Shown here in pieces: positions 1-10,325 of a stretch of DNA of 64,000 bases (positions within the stretch are counted from its first letter, which is position 1; each line of letters begins with the position of its first letter). The stretch comes from Anseranas semipalmata (lineage: Eukaryota > Chordata > Aves > Anseriformes > Anseranatidae). The notes beneath the pieces were generated by a model. That model made no database searches, was not told the origin of the DNA, and saw only the letters and a program-made list of their open reading frames with translations. The stretch covers positions 208,525-272,524 of the forward strand of contig VXAA01006068.1 in assembly GCA_013399115.1 (NCBI GenBank), given 5' to 3'. A program made the translations under genes and the position numbers.

Positions 1-1650
1 CAACTCCCCTCAGTCATAATTCACCTTGAACCTTCAGCTAGACTTTAAGGTAGAAACCAGCCACTAATTGCCATTAATTACTAAATGAAGTGGGGATGAA
101 GACAAATTTCTGGTCCAAGCATGCAAATACTAGTAGGATCTTACCTATTTACATGAGATCATCAAGAGATAAAACAGAGAGCAGAGGGTAAAGAAAAGGG
201 GTGCAGCAGGACAGATGGGTCAAGAGGTTTTGGAGGAAGATTTTGTATATGCACATGCGAAGGAGCAAGACAGAAGCATAAAGGAAAACATATACATGGA
301 TTTAGGGGAGGGTGAAACATAAGGCAGAGGCTAGAGAATAAGCAAAGTTGGTAAGTTAACTGAAAGAAAAGCATAGTGAAAAAGGAAGACTGAAGGAAAT
401 CCTTCTCCACATATAGCCATTTTCCATTTGAAGTGGCAAAGATGGAGCTTCAGCACAGGATACAAAACCAGATCTTACCTAATTCGCATCTCAAATAGGT
501 GTGAAGCTCACAAGGTACAGAGAACAGCCAGATATTTAAACATGGTAACAGGTCTTTATCTTCCCATGATCTTCCCTTCCTTGGTCTCCCAACCAAAGCC
601 AAATGACAAAATACAGCATCAGTTCAGGTTAAATAGAGTATCAGACACATTCACAACTATGTCCTCGAGGCACTGCATTAAGCCCACTTAACTTTTAGAG
701 TGTCAACAGATCAGTGAGGATAGTGATGCTTCAAGAGACTGTTCTCTTAAAAACACCCCAACTTCCCTAACACAAAATAAATCTTTTAGAATTTTTTACT
801 CATGATGTAGGTAAAATATTTGAAGCTGAGAGGAGCTGGTAACTTGTAGACAGAATGTTTAGCTTACTAAATTCCTCTGTTTAGTTTCAGGGTGAATCCA
901 TGGATTCTGTAGAGGTACTCAGACTTAAAAATTATTTAAATTAATAGGAAAAAAAAAATCTGTTTCTCCAAGCTGAATGCTATAACTGTCTGTTACCAGC
1001 CCGTTACTCTTTGTTCTGCACAATGTCCTGCTTTTATTTGCTCATCTGCATGAAGCCAGCATACGCTGGTGACACCCTGCAGACCAGAGCTGGCATGCCT
1101 CCTCTCCTTTTGTAGGAGTTAGAGTTACAAGGAGAGCAGGTAAGCAGTTCATTCACTAAATCCTATTATTTTCATGGGCCACTGAAGTGAGGCTGAGAAA
1201 AGAAGTGCAATTTTCAGGAAGACCATCCCCTTCCCCAAGTCCCATGCAGTCTACAGCCAAAATCAGATGTCCAGGCTCCACATGCTCTTTTCATGAGGCT
1301 GCAGGCAGGCAGGGTTGAATCCAATCTGTGTGAGCACTGCTGCAGATGCAACTGATCTTGTACAAATATTTAATGAAAAATGCATTAACAGAAGTAAAAG
1401 AGGGAAGTTAAATATGGTCAGAACACACGAATATTTAAAATATAAGCTTAAAAGCACCATTATATCGCCAGATGCGTAGCTGCCATCATGGGAAAACTAA
1501 ATATAGAAGAAGTAAATGAAGAAGCATGCATTCATGACTGCAGGCTCTGTCGTGGGCCGATCTCTGTCAACAGAGCAAAACAGAAAAAAGAGTATTGTAG
1601 AGACAAACAAATATGTCTGGATTAGATGACCAGGAAGATTACTCCCAGTA
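1..1650. other. Left flank, no gene seen
   Basis: This is AT-rich non-coding DNA beside the 3' end of the provirus. All open frames are short and unlike any family I know. The 3' LTR expected next to the polypurine tract should resemble 9150-9368, but I find no such copy here. One AATAAA on the plus strand near 775 has no visible gene attached. By synteny with other vertebrates a neighbour of GRAMD4 (CERK in mammals) might end near here on the plus strand, but no coding exon supports this. Confidence 0.5.
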
Positions 1651-1678
1651 TCTCTTTTCCCTCCTCTTTTCTTTTTTT
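1651..1678 (-). other. Candidate polypurine tract
   Basis: Twenty-eight uninterrupted pyrimidines on the plus strand form a purine run on the proviral strand, 130 bases after the env stop. This is the position and composition of the plus-strand primer. The 3' LTR should begin immediately after it (about 1650 downward) but no copy of the 5' LTR is seen. Confidence 0.5.
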
Positions 1679-1807
1679 ACTATCTTTGTTGTTTTTGCAT
1701 TTTATTCAATTATTATGAATTCAGTTTCATCCAGTAGATCCTGGGTTAGTAGCAGAATCTTTTCTTTTTGCTTATTAATAGTTACTATCTTCATGGAGCT
1801 TAGGGCT

Positions 1808-3745
1808 TCAACTACTGCTTTTCGAATTAATTTCATCATACAAGAGATTAAACAAGGCATCACCATTAATGAGTCCAAGCAACAAGTAAAATAGTATCTG
1901 TTTTACCCATGCTGGTCCTGGGAAACAGGACCAGATGTTCCGTTCAAAGTCTAGGTCCTTCCAGGTCTGTACTGGTACATGAGCTAGTTTTTGAATTCCC
2001 TTTGTCATTTCTTTAACGACTTTCCCATTATCATCAATTTTAAGACAGCAACTTGAATCATTCAGCTTTTCACAGACACCCCCTTCTTCTGCTAATAGGT
2101 AATCGAGGACCACACGATGTCGTATTACTGCAGCCTGCATCTGAGTAGCTTGATCAGGGAGCAAGCCAAAAGCCTTGGCAGTTTGATTGGTAATGATTTC
2201 AAGTACCGCCTCCAACCTTATGATATGATTTAGGTTGTATATTGGCTCCTGAGCTCCTGCAAACACCTCATTCGGGTTCCAAGTGGCTGGCCCATAATGT
2301 TGGATAATTCTCTCTGGAAGCCACTCATCCTTACCCCATTTCTGGTTACTTCTGGAAGCTAGGGATGTATCTATTGACCTCTTTTCTCTTTCAAGGTCAC
2401 CATATAATTGGATTCCCAAAACTTTACCTTCAAGTTCTGGCATTAGAAAGAATTGGCCTGATAAGTCCAATGTAACAAATACATGTCCAGTCAGCAGGAA
2501 GTGCTCTATACGCGTGGCTTCCACATGTCCAATAATGACCTCTTAATGCTAGGGCTCCCGCAGGGAATAAATCTCTTTAGTCATTTCTACCGGGATGGTA
2601 GTAATAGGTAGTATTTTTGTTTCCTAGGAGGTGGTATGAGGACATGTTTCTCATATGTTTGTTGGTAGTTTCCTGGTCCCAGCATCTCCAAGCTCTTTTC
2701 TGGGACACACACTGCGTAGAAAAATTCCAACCAGATCCCAACATATTAACATAATTCTGGAAGACATCGTTAAGGGACCAAAATTTGGGGAATTCTATTG
2801 AGCATCCTTCCTCTGTCAACCATCCCCAGCGTAGCTGTCTGGGTCTAAGAGCAGAGTTCGTGCTATTAAATAGGGTGCAGAGGACCGAGTCCTTGCCGCT
2901 CTGGCTCCCATCCATGATTATGGAAGATGGGTTATGTCTCGAGCAATTCACAGTTCTACATCCAGGTAGTATGTCAAGATCCCCATAAACACAAGTCCAA
3001 TTACACTGACTAAGACCTACAAGTATTCCGTCAGTTGCGTTACGCCTTATACAGTAAATTCCTTTCCCTGGATAGCGGAGAGGCCAAGGAGGTACATTAT
3101 GGTTGTCCCACGGCCTTGTTTATTTATTTGTACATCACTTTGATTACTAACCAACCGCTTAGGTGCCAAGGGAATGGAGACCCGTGGCCACGACTCTTCC
3201 CTCTTGGCCCTCTGCATACCCAGCAGCTAGTGAGATTATACACTTGGCTTATTCTTTCAGCTAAGGCATAGAATAAATTATGGGAGTCTTTGTGCAGTGA
3301 GCTGTCCGGTAAGTCACTCTAAGTGCCGACGATAAAGACAACACTCACTAAGATCATGTATGCCAACATTTTCCCAAGTTCTCAATATCTTTTTCCAGCC
3401 AAAGACTACCCTCCTCGACAGAGATGTTTTCTGATTTACAGGATCAATTTGCCAATTTCTCTCCAAAGCCCGCAATTTGGACAATTTAATTCACCCCCTA
3501 ATTCCAAATCGACCCAACACTGCATCCCACAATTTGGACATTCAATTATTTGGACTGATCCTTCTGTCCTTTTCAGCATTTCAAAATAACAGGTTGGCTT
3601 ACAGAATTACTACCAGAGCCCTGTGAACCTTGGTTTACACGGGATTATACCAAAAGCAATTAAGCAAAGTAATAAAAAGACCGATACTCCACCCTGAGGA
3701 CACTCTTAGTATAGGACAGTCCATTTGCCCAACCATAAATCTCAT
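1808..3745 (-). pseudogene. env: Broken env (SU and TM)
   Basis: The probable env start is an ATG at 3745-3743, within 12 bases of the pol stop codon. It opens a short frame with a signal-peptide-like hydrophobic run (SIGLFITLLNCF) that soon stops. SU fragments follow, including an open piece at 2951-2577 with several N-X-S/T sites and many cysteines and tryptophans. The last open piece, 2524-1808, spans the SU/TM border: a furin-like REKR (about 2389-2378), an immunosuppressive-domain-like helix (about 2137-2075), a cysteine cluster, a membrane anchor near 1900 and a short tail. Env would mediate receptor binding and fusion. Here it is interrupted several times and has no intact frame. Confidence 0.82.
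2045..2074 (-). other. Env TM cysteine cluster, C-X7-CC
   Basis: The residues read CEKLNDSSCC, with seven residues between the single Cys and the Cys pair. Gamma- and alpha-type TM proteins normally have C-X6-CC, where the pair bonds covalently with SU. The extra residue may be an in-frame change after insertion or a trait of this lineage. Confidence 0.7.
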
Positions 3746-3754
3746 CTGTCACAT

Positions 3755-6700
3755 TCATGTATCCTTTCTTCTGATTCTAACTTTTAGAGGGTCTTTTGTC
3801 GGAACTGTCTCCCAAGTATCAGGGTTGGAGGATGCTTTTACCCATTTGAAGTGAGTCCATCCCTTTTCTGCAGTTCTTACGGCTGTTTCAGTGGTGAGGA
3901 GTATCTGGAATGGTCCTTCCCATTCAGGTTGCAGCCTTGATTCTTTCTAGCTCGAAATCAGGATCCAATCTCTTGGTCAAAAGTGGTGAATGGGGAATTC
4001 CAGAGGTGGGGTTTGAGCCAACAAACCACGGGTCCTGAGAGATGACAAAGAAGAGGACAACCACAGAATATAGTTCTTAAGAAGAATATCTCTTGTTTCG
4101 AATTGTGGTATCTCACCCCTCCTGCCCAGATAGGGCAATCCGAACAGCATCTCATACGGCGAAATTCCTATATCCTTTCTTGGTGCTGTCTGAACCCGGA
4201 GGAGTGCTAAGGGTAAGCATTTTACCCAAGGAAGTTGGGTTTCTAACACTAATTTGGTTACTTGCTTCCTTAATGTCTGGTTCATTTGCTCCACCTTCCC
4301 AGAAGAGGAGGGGTGTCAGGGGGTGTGGAAATCCCACTCAATCTCTAAGGCCCGCATTAGCCCTTGCAATACTTCTGAAGTGAAATGACTTGGTCCAAAT
4401 CAACGTTTTCAACTATCCCATATCTAGGGACTATTTGCTCCAATAATACCTTAGCCACCGTGTTCGCAGTGGCAGATACCAAGGGGAAAGCTTCCACCCA
4501 TCCAGTCAGATGGTCAATTAGGACCAACAAGTATTTAAGTCTACCTACTTCGGGTAACTCAGTAAAATCTACCTGTATACTTTGGAAAGGTCAAATCCTT
4601 GGCTCCTGTCCCCCTCTAGGTGGGTTACAGATGACCTTTTTATTTACCTTTTGACATATGGCATATCCTCTGCATATTTGCTTTGCTAAAGTGTATATCC
4701 CTACACAGACATACTTTCTTAGCACAGCATCACACATTGCTTGCACTCCCCAGTGACTTCCTTGGTGTAAAACTGCTAAAATCTCCCTTATTGTTGCCTT
4801 ATTTATTAGTTCCCTCCCATTGGGGAGGATCCATTTTCCATCTGATTCTATGGCTCCTAACTCTTTGAAAGCTTTTTTCTCTTTTTCATTAAAAATCTGT
4901 TTGTCCCTTGGGGCAGGCACCTCAGTCATTAGGTAACTCATGTTGGTTTGGGACCACAAAGCAGCCTCATGAGCTTTTTCATCAGCCAGCTGATTCCCCT
5001 TAGCTGTTACTGAGTTTCCTTTTTGATGTCCTTTGACATGCACTATGGCAATCTCCTCGCGTAATTGTAAATTATCCAGGACTTGCTTTATAAGTTCTTT
5101 ATGAACTAGTTCTTTTCCCCTACTGTTAATCAAGCCACACTCTTCCCATATTTTTCCGAATGTTTGAGCAACCCCATAGGCATATTTTGAATCAGTATAT
5201 ATAGTCCCCTCTTTGTCCTTTAAGGACTGGAGCACTTGATTCAGGGCATACAATTCACACATCTGGACTGACCAATTATTGGGTTACCAGTCCATCTCTA
5301 TCACTTCCCAACTCATTCCATCAATCACGGTGTACCCGTTATGCCTAGTTCCTTCCATTACTCTTGAAAATCCACCAATGAACAGAATTTCCCCATTCTC
5401 AAGGGGAATGTCCCGCAAATCAGGCCTCACTTTAGTCTGATACTCAATCAGAACTAAGCAATTGTGCTCCATAGATTCCTCAGTTTCCTCCTTCCCTTTC
5501 CATAGGAAAGTAGCTGGGTCCAGTGACCAATTGCAAACCACCCTTCTCAATTAAGGTTGCCTCGTATTTAAGAATCCTAGAATCAGTTAGCCATTTTCCT
5601 GCTCTCTCTGTTAGGATTGTCTTGACTTGATGTGGAGTGGTAACTGTTAGGCGGCCCCCGAAAGTCAACTTTCGACTTTCCTCTACCAAGATGGCGGTTG
5701 CCACCTCCACTTGGACACATTCTGGCCATCCTTGGGATAGCGTATCTAGTAATTTGGACAAGCCACTGGTTGCCATTTATCCCCCCATTCCTGGGTTAAT
5801 ACCCCTAAAGCTGCTCCTTGATCCACAGTGACAATAAGATGAAAGGGAAGGCCAGAACAGAAGCTGTGATTAAATTCTGCTTCAGCTCTTCCACCAATCT
5901 TTTTCTCTTCCCCTGTCCACTCAAGTATGTTAGGTTCTTCCTCCAACAACTTATGATACAGCCCTTTTGTCTTCTGGGTATACCCCTCTATCCACAGTCT
6001 GCAATAACCTGTCAATCCCAGAAAATTTTGCAACTCCCTCTTAGTTGCTGGTAGGGACAATTCCACAATCCCCCGGACTCTTTCTGGATTTATTCTTCAT
6101 CTTCCTTCAGGAACTAATGTCCTAAATATTTGTCCTCTTTCTCCACATACTGCAATTTATTCTTTGACACTCTCAGTCCTTGCTTTCCCCAAAAGTTTAA
6201 TAACCCATTAGTAACCTCCCTTATGGTTTCCTTTTCCTGCCCTGACAAAAGTAAATCATCTATGTACTGTAAGAAAAGTACCCCAGAAGGGGCTTGGAAT
6301 TGTTCCAGAATTTGCTCTAAAGCCTGCCCAAACAAGTTTGGCGATTCTGTAAATCCTTGGGGCAAGACCGTCCATCAATATTGTTGTTTTCTCCCAGTCT
6401 TGGGGTCTTCCCATTCAAAGGCAAATATGTCTCGGCTTTCAGGGTCCAGTGGGCAAGCCCTGAAAGTGTCTTTCAAATCAGTAACACTGAACCACTTATG
6501 TTCATGAGGGATTTTGCTTATCAGGGTATAAGGGTTAGGGACCACAGGATGTTGTCTTCATACTATTTCATTGACTTTTCTTAGGTCCTGTACCAGCCGA
6601 TAAGAACCATCAGCCTTCTTTACTGGCAAGATAGGGGTATTATATGGCAACATGCATGGTTCCAACAACCCATTGGTGATCAATCCCTGTATCACAGGTT

Positions 6701-6792
6701 TAAGTCCCATCCGACCTTTGATTGAAATGGGGTATTGCCTTTGCTTTATTATCCCATGTCCTTCTTGCATACTTATTTTCAGAGGAGGTATT
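3755..6792 (-). pseudogene. pol: Broken pol (RT, RNase H, integrase)
   Basis: Reverse transcriptase runs from about 6790 to 5400. It has fingers with YRLVQDLRKVNE near 6560, the palm TDLKD box near 6460, LPQGF at 6365-6351 and the YIDD catalytic box at 6266-6255. Two in-frame TGA codons (6558-6560 and 6375-6377) break the palm, and frameshifts near 6090 and 5750-5550 break the rest. RNase H spans about 5390-4960 with YTDSKYAYG, VKGHQ and NQLAD, but its first acidic motif reads GG where an Asp is expected. Integrase spans about 4930-3755: zinc domain 4767-4663, catalytic core from about 4575 to 4270, and a C-terminal region ending RIRRKDT then TGA at 3757-3755. The order is that of gammaretroviral pol. 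Confidence 0.9.
4663..4767 (-). other. Integrase HHCC zinc domain with a lost ligand
   Basis: The first ligands read HQGSH (H-X3-H) and the third is the Cys in QICRGY. The fourth should be a cysteine three residues later but is tyrosine (TAT), one G-to-A change from TGT. The zinc site is therefore incomplete, in line with decay. Confidence 0.65.
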
Positions 6793-7249
6793 TTAAGTCG
6801 TCCCCCCTTTTCCTTCTCTGACCCACACTTTGGGGTCTATTTCCTGCTCATCCACTTCTGCCAATAAATTCACTGATACTGTTATCCCATTCCTGTGACT
6901 TGTCAATTGAAGTCCCAATTTTGTCATTAAATCTCTCCCCAAAAGATTCGTCCCTGCCTTGGGTACATAAAACAACTGTCCAGTAATAGCTTTATTTCCC
7001 ACCTTTAATGCAGTACTTTCAAATAATGGTACTGTTATTCCAATTCCCTCTGCCCCTGTTACCTTCAAAGTTCTAGCAGTCAAATTAAGCCCCAGTACCT
7101 TGTGGGCTAGCGAGGACCCAGCAGCTCCAGAGTCCCCTAAAAATACAACCTCCCTACCATTAGGTCCCACCGTGATATTTATCAAGGGCTCCTGCTGGGA
7201 CCAAACTTCTGTGAACCCTGACCCCCCTATTCCAAATCTGTAACTGCAA
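6793..7249 (-). pseudogene. pro: Retroviral aspartic protease remnant
   Basis: It continues in the same frame as the nucleocapsid. The active-site loop reads FLGDSGAAGS, with the catalytic Asp-Ser-Gly at 7134-7126. The second landmark, NLLGRDL, lies about 60 residues later. This segment (about 6890-7210) has no internal stop, so the protease is among the best preserved parts. The frame then runs into an early pol segment (DPKVW) and stops at 6793. In a virus this enzyme cuts Gag and Gag-Pol during maturation. Confidence 0.85.
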
Positions 7250-8530
7250 ACAGCTTTTCTTCCTTTTTTCCATTCAGGGCACTCTCGCCTGATACACCCA
7301 GCCCGACCACACTTCCTGAGGCACACCCCTGCATGGGTTTGGACTGGGACGTCACAGGCCCTCTTTGTCCTTCCCATTTCCCTGAGGACCCCTTCCTCCC
7401 TCTCAAATCTCCGTCTCATGACTTGATCAACAGTGGAAACCATTATCCTGGCCTTTTGTTTCTCCTTCTCCTTTCCTAACATACGCATTTTGGGCTTCTG
7501 GCAGCAGATTTTCCATGGGTTGTTCCCTCCACCCTTCCATCTTTTGGAGTTTCTATTGTATATCTGGCCAGGCTTTAGTTACAAAATGTACTTTCAACAG
7601 ACACTGAGCCACAGGGTCTTCAGGATTCAACCCTGAATATCTCCTTATTCTCTCTCTAAGCCCTTCTAAGAAGTCACTTGGTGATTCCTCCTTTTGTTGC
7701 TGGACTTCAAATGCTTTACTAAAATTTTGAGACTTAGGTATGGCTTCCTTGATCCCTGCCACTATGGTCTTTCGCAAATCTCTTGTATTATTTCTATGTT
7801 GCGCATCATTGTTATCCCAGCCAGGATCGGCAAGCGGGTATTTCTGCTCTGCCTCCTGATCATTCACCTGTCTTCCCCTGTAAACAACATAGACATCATT
7901 TCGCCCCAAGAGTGTAAGCTAGGCCCTATGAGCTGACCTAACTGTTCAGCTAACCTGATGGGGTCCTCAATTAAAGACTTCATTTCCTTCTTAGAACTCC
8001 TCACCTCTCTGCTAGTCAGAGGGGCATTCACATATCCTATTTCCCGTGGTCCCAATGGAACTTCTCTCACGAGGTACCTGGAGGAGGTATTAGTACGCTT
8101 AGTATCGGGGAGGGGAAAACTTTCAAGATCCTTTCTACGTTGTTCTAATTCCTGCCAGAGCCCTGAGTGCCCCCTTCCCTGGTGCACAGGGATAGCTGGA
8201 GCCTCTGATTCTCCATCTGGAGCAGGGGCCGCAGCTGCCTGTATGATATTGGGGTTATAAGGAAGGGGTAAATGGTCCAGACGGTCCCACTGCTTCTGGT
8301 TAACCCCTTCCCCAGACTCCCCCTGTCCGTCTGTTTTAGTCAGGAATTGCTTTACTTCAACTATCCAGCAACGACCATACTGATTCTTCTTGTGGAAATG
8401 GTATTTTTGCATTTACATCTATGTTTAAGGCCTGACAAACCCAACCCTCTTCAGACCCGTATTTAGGCCAAAATACTGTGGTGCCTTTAATTGGTTCTTT
8501 GGGCCATCCTAAAGTACAATATTTAACCAT
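7250..8530 (-). pseudogene. gag: Broken gag (matrix, capsid, nucleocapsid)
   Basis: The probable gag ATG is at 8530-8528, followed by a matrix-like start (MVKYCTLGWPKEP). The frame then changes near 8400, and an open stretch runs from 8412 to 7864. It changes again near 7880 into the capsid stretch 7909-7553, which holds the major homology region (about 7634-7705, with ESP and FLE followed by RRY). After another frame change the nucleocapsid knuckle appears at 7279-7323, in frame with the protease. Gag would form the virion shell and package RNA. With at least three frame breaks it cannot make a full polyprotein. The knuckle is unusual and is listed separately. Confidence 0.85.
7279..7323 (-). 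other. Nucleocapsid zinc knuckle, variant Cys4 form
   Basis: The residues read CLRKCGRAGCIRREC, that is C-X3-C-X4-C-X4-C. The retroviral norm is C-X2-C-X4-H-X4-C, so the first spacing is one residue longer and the histidine is a cysteine. A basic stretch (WKKGRK) follows, as usual in nucleocapsid. Whether this is decay or a family trait is unknown. Confidence 0.7.
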
Positions 8531-9129
8531 GGTCTTTTTGTCTTTATCTTTAGTTTAGGGATTGTTTTTCCAATTTTTCACATTCGTCCTAGGGGAGTAT
8601 CTTTTGGTATCACCCTACCCTGGGGATTCCTTCCCCAGTCCCTGGGAAGCCTTGTTTCCCATCCCTGCTCTCCCTTCTCCTGGTCTGGAGATCAAGCAGT
8701 ATGAACCTGTGCTGCTGGGCATCCCTGGGGTAATGCACAGAACCGGGCTCCCAGTGTCCCGAGGCTCTCACCCAGTGTGTGCAACCACCCGCTTCGTCCG
8801 TCTCCAGCCGTGCTCCTCGCAGAACTACGGAACCATGGACGGGGACTCCGCACTCGCTTCACAGCAGCGCTCACACAAGGGTCTCTCCCGACCCCCAGGG
8901 CAAAATTCTCCTTACCTTGGCTTGTGCACGAAGTTTGACAGGTCGAAATATTAATTACCGTGTTGGGTGAACCTCCCCTAAACCTTTACAAACTCCACCT
9001 GTCATATAACAGTCTCGGTTCCCCATCGGCACCGCCGTGGGACCCACGCCGTCAGCACGCAGGACAGCTGAAACCCGCGGGGTGCACCTTCCTGTGTCCG
9101 GTGACGTGGATCCCCCGGTAGGCAGCTGG
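8531..9129 (-). other. Proviral leader with splice donor
   Basis: About 600 bases of GC-rich untranslated leader lie between the primer binding site and the first gag ATG. A strong 5' splice site, CCAAG|GTAAGG, has its exon end at 8916 and is a good candidate for the donor of the spliced env message. Small open frames here do not resemble known proteins. Confidence 0.6.
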
Positions 9130-9146
9130 ATCCCAGACGAGCCCCA
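9130..9146 (-). other. Primer binding site, tRNA-Pro type
   Basis: Read on the minus strand this is TGGGGCTCGTCTGGGAT, three bases inside the LTR end. It matches the proline-tRNA primer site used by many gammaretroviruses except for one missing G in the first G run and one C-to-T change. The changes are probably post-insertion decay. It fixes the orientation and the LTR boundary. Confidence 0.8.
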
Positions 9147-9149
9147 GAT

Positions 9150-9368
9150 TGTGAGAAACATCTCAATACTTCTCTCCAGGTGGTCCTCTGGTGCAGGAAA
9201 TACATTTATTCGCGATTGCAATGGCGGGCGTCCTGCAAGCGGGAGCGCGCCTCCTGGTTACACAGCATGGTTCAACACCCTAGCCCGCGACACATAAAGC
9301 CCTCCCGTTTCCCCACTGGCTGGGTGCTCCATGTTCACAACCTATCCGACACTCATTGCTAACTCACA
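9150..9368 (-). repeat. 5' LTR, 219 bp
   Basis: On the minus strand the element starts TGTGAG (9368-9363) and ends CTCACA (9155-9150), a perfect 6-bp terminal inverted repeat with the standard TG...CA ends. The primer binding site follows after 3 bases. Inside are a TATA-like TTTATG (9298-9293) and an AATAAA signal (9210-9205), in the order U3-R-U5. The length is short for a retroviral LTR. The outer edge rests only on the inverted repeat because the second LTR is absent, so U3 could be longer. Confidence 0.78.
9205..9210 (-). terminator. LTR polyadenylation signal AATAAA
   Basis: The plus strand reads TTTATT, which is AATAAA on the proviral strand. It lies about 85 bases downstream of the TATA-like box and 55 bases before the LTR end, the usual place for the R-region signal. 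Confidence 0.6.
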
Positions 9369-10325
9369 GAACATCCATGGCTTTTAGTTGCCACCCTGTC
9401 ATTTTCCAAGTTTCTGTAATTTTCCACTCTGAGAGGTGGTAATGTCTCTTAGCTGGCTTGACTACAGGATTCTTGCCTAATGCTGTTAAGAAATCTAGTC
9501 ACAGCAAGCACATTTCAACACCACACCTATCCTCCCTGAGCAATGTAACTTCCCTTTGCAAAAACACAAAAGTATTCTTTCTTACAGTATCATATTGCTA
9601 ACCAAGGACAAAGGCCTGTGTATCCAGTGAAAGCCAGTGCAGTGCAGCCAGCTTCTGTGACTTACACCATGGATAAAGAGGCCATACCATTAATCCCCAG
9701 CAGGGCTACAGATTTCACAGAAGCACAGCCAAAGGCTCAGCAACTAGGTATGTATTTGTGAGACAGATGAACTGAAGCGACCACAGGTTCTGCAAGACAA
9801 AGAACAGCCCTATTCAGATGTAAAAAGCTTCTCTAAGCACACCTCCTGCCTACCTTTGGGGCAGAAAAGGATTTTATTCTTACCTCCAGTGCCTACCTGT
9901 AGCACAGTCTACAGATATTACTTTGTTTCATGAAAGAGCTTTTGCAGATATCACTTTCTGCTCTTACTAACAGTCTTGTCTCACTCATGCCTTCCTTTAG
10001 TTGGAGCATCTTAGACATCACCAGTTGCTTTTTCATCCCTTAAGTTAACTGTATGATTACAGAGTGACAGATGTACTTTTAGACAAAGATCTAAATGGCC
10101 CAGACGCCAAAAACATGAATATGCTCTCCAGTACACTAACAGGATTTGTTCAGATAGAAGTGGGGTCCTTGTGTTTCAAAAGCAGTGAGAAGCAAAACCC
10201 ACCAACTTCCCCCACAGTGATGGCCTTGAGGTGGCTGTGAATATGCCAAAAAGCAGTAATTCACCTTGTTCCAAGAAATCGTGTATGGTTTTGCTATACA
10301 GGTTACTAAAGTTTATAAGAAGTGT
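9369..10325. other. Spacer between provirus and GRAMD4 3' end
   Basis: About 950 bases of ordinary AT-leaning DNA lie between the LTR edge and the GRAMD4 cleavage region. I see no coding potential or repeat. It could contain the 3' UTR of a convergent plus-strand gene, given the plus-strand AATAAA in the palindrome at 10346-10359, but nothing else supports that. Confidence 0.4.

Larger units (their letters stand above)
1651..9368 (-). mobile_element. Degenerate endogenous retrovirus, gamma-like pol, 3' LTR missing
   Basis: This is a near full-length retroviral insertion read right to left: LTR (9150-9368), primer binding site, leader, gag, protease, RT, RNase H, integrase, env, and a purine tract. 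The order, the YIDD box, the LPQG-type RT motif and the capsid homology region point to a gammaretrovirus-like pol. The env TM part carries a cysteine cluster of the gamma/alpha type. Every gene is split by stops and frameshifts, so it cannot be autonomous as it stands. It lies in the same orientation as GRAMD4 and just downstream of it. Only one LTR is recognisable, so neither LTR-LTR dating nor a target-site duplication can be read. Family assignment below the gamma-like level is not possible by eye. Confidence 0.93.

Noticed and set aside
499..511. TGTGAAGCTCACA, resembling joined LTR ends
   Set aside because: It is only 13 bases, with no LTR interior on either side. A chance palindrome is more likely.
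1430..1650. Possible 3' LTR after the polypurine tract
   Set aside because: The first bases (TGGGAGTAATC on the minus strand) resemble the LTR start weakly, but the similarity ends at once and no poly(A) or U5 match follows.
1613..1894. 93-codon plus-strand hydrophobic open frame
   Set aside because: It is antisense to the env tail and polypurine tract. The hydrophobic look comes from reading a purine-rich strand in reverse.
8562..9297. Several open frames in the leader and LTR on both strands
   Set aside because: They overlap non-coding proviral parts and have no family likeness. GC-rich sequence explains the lack of stops.
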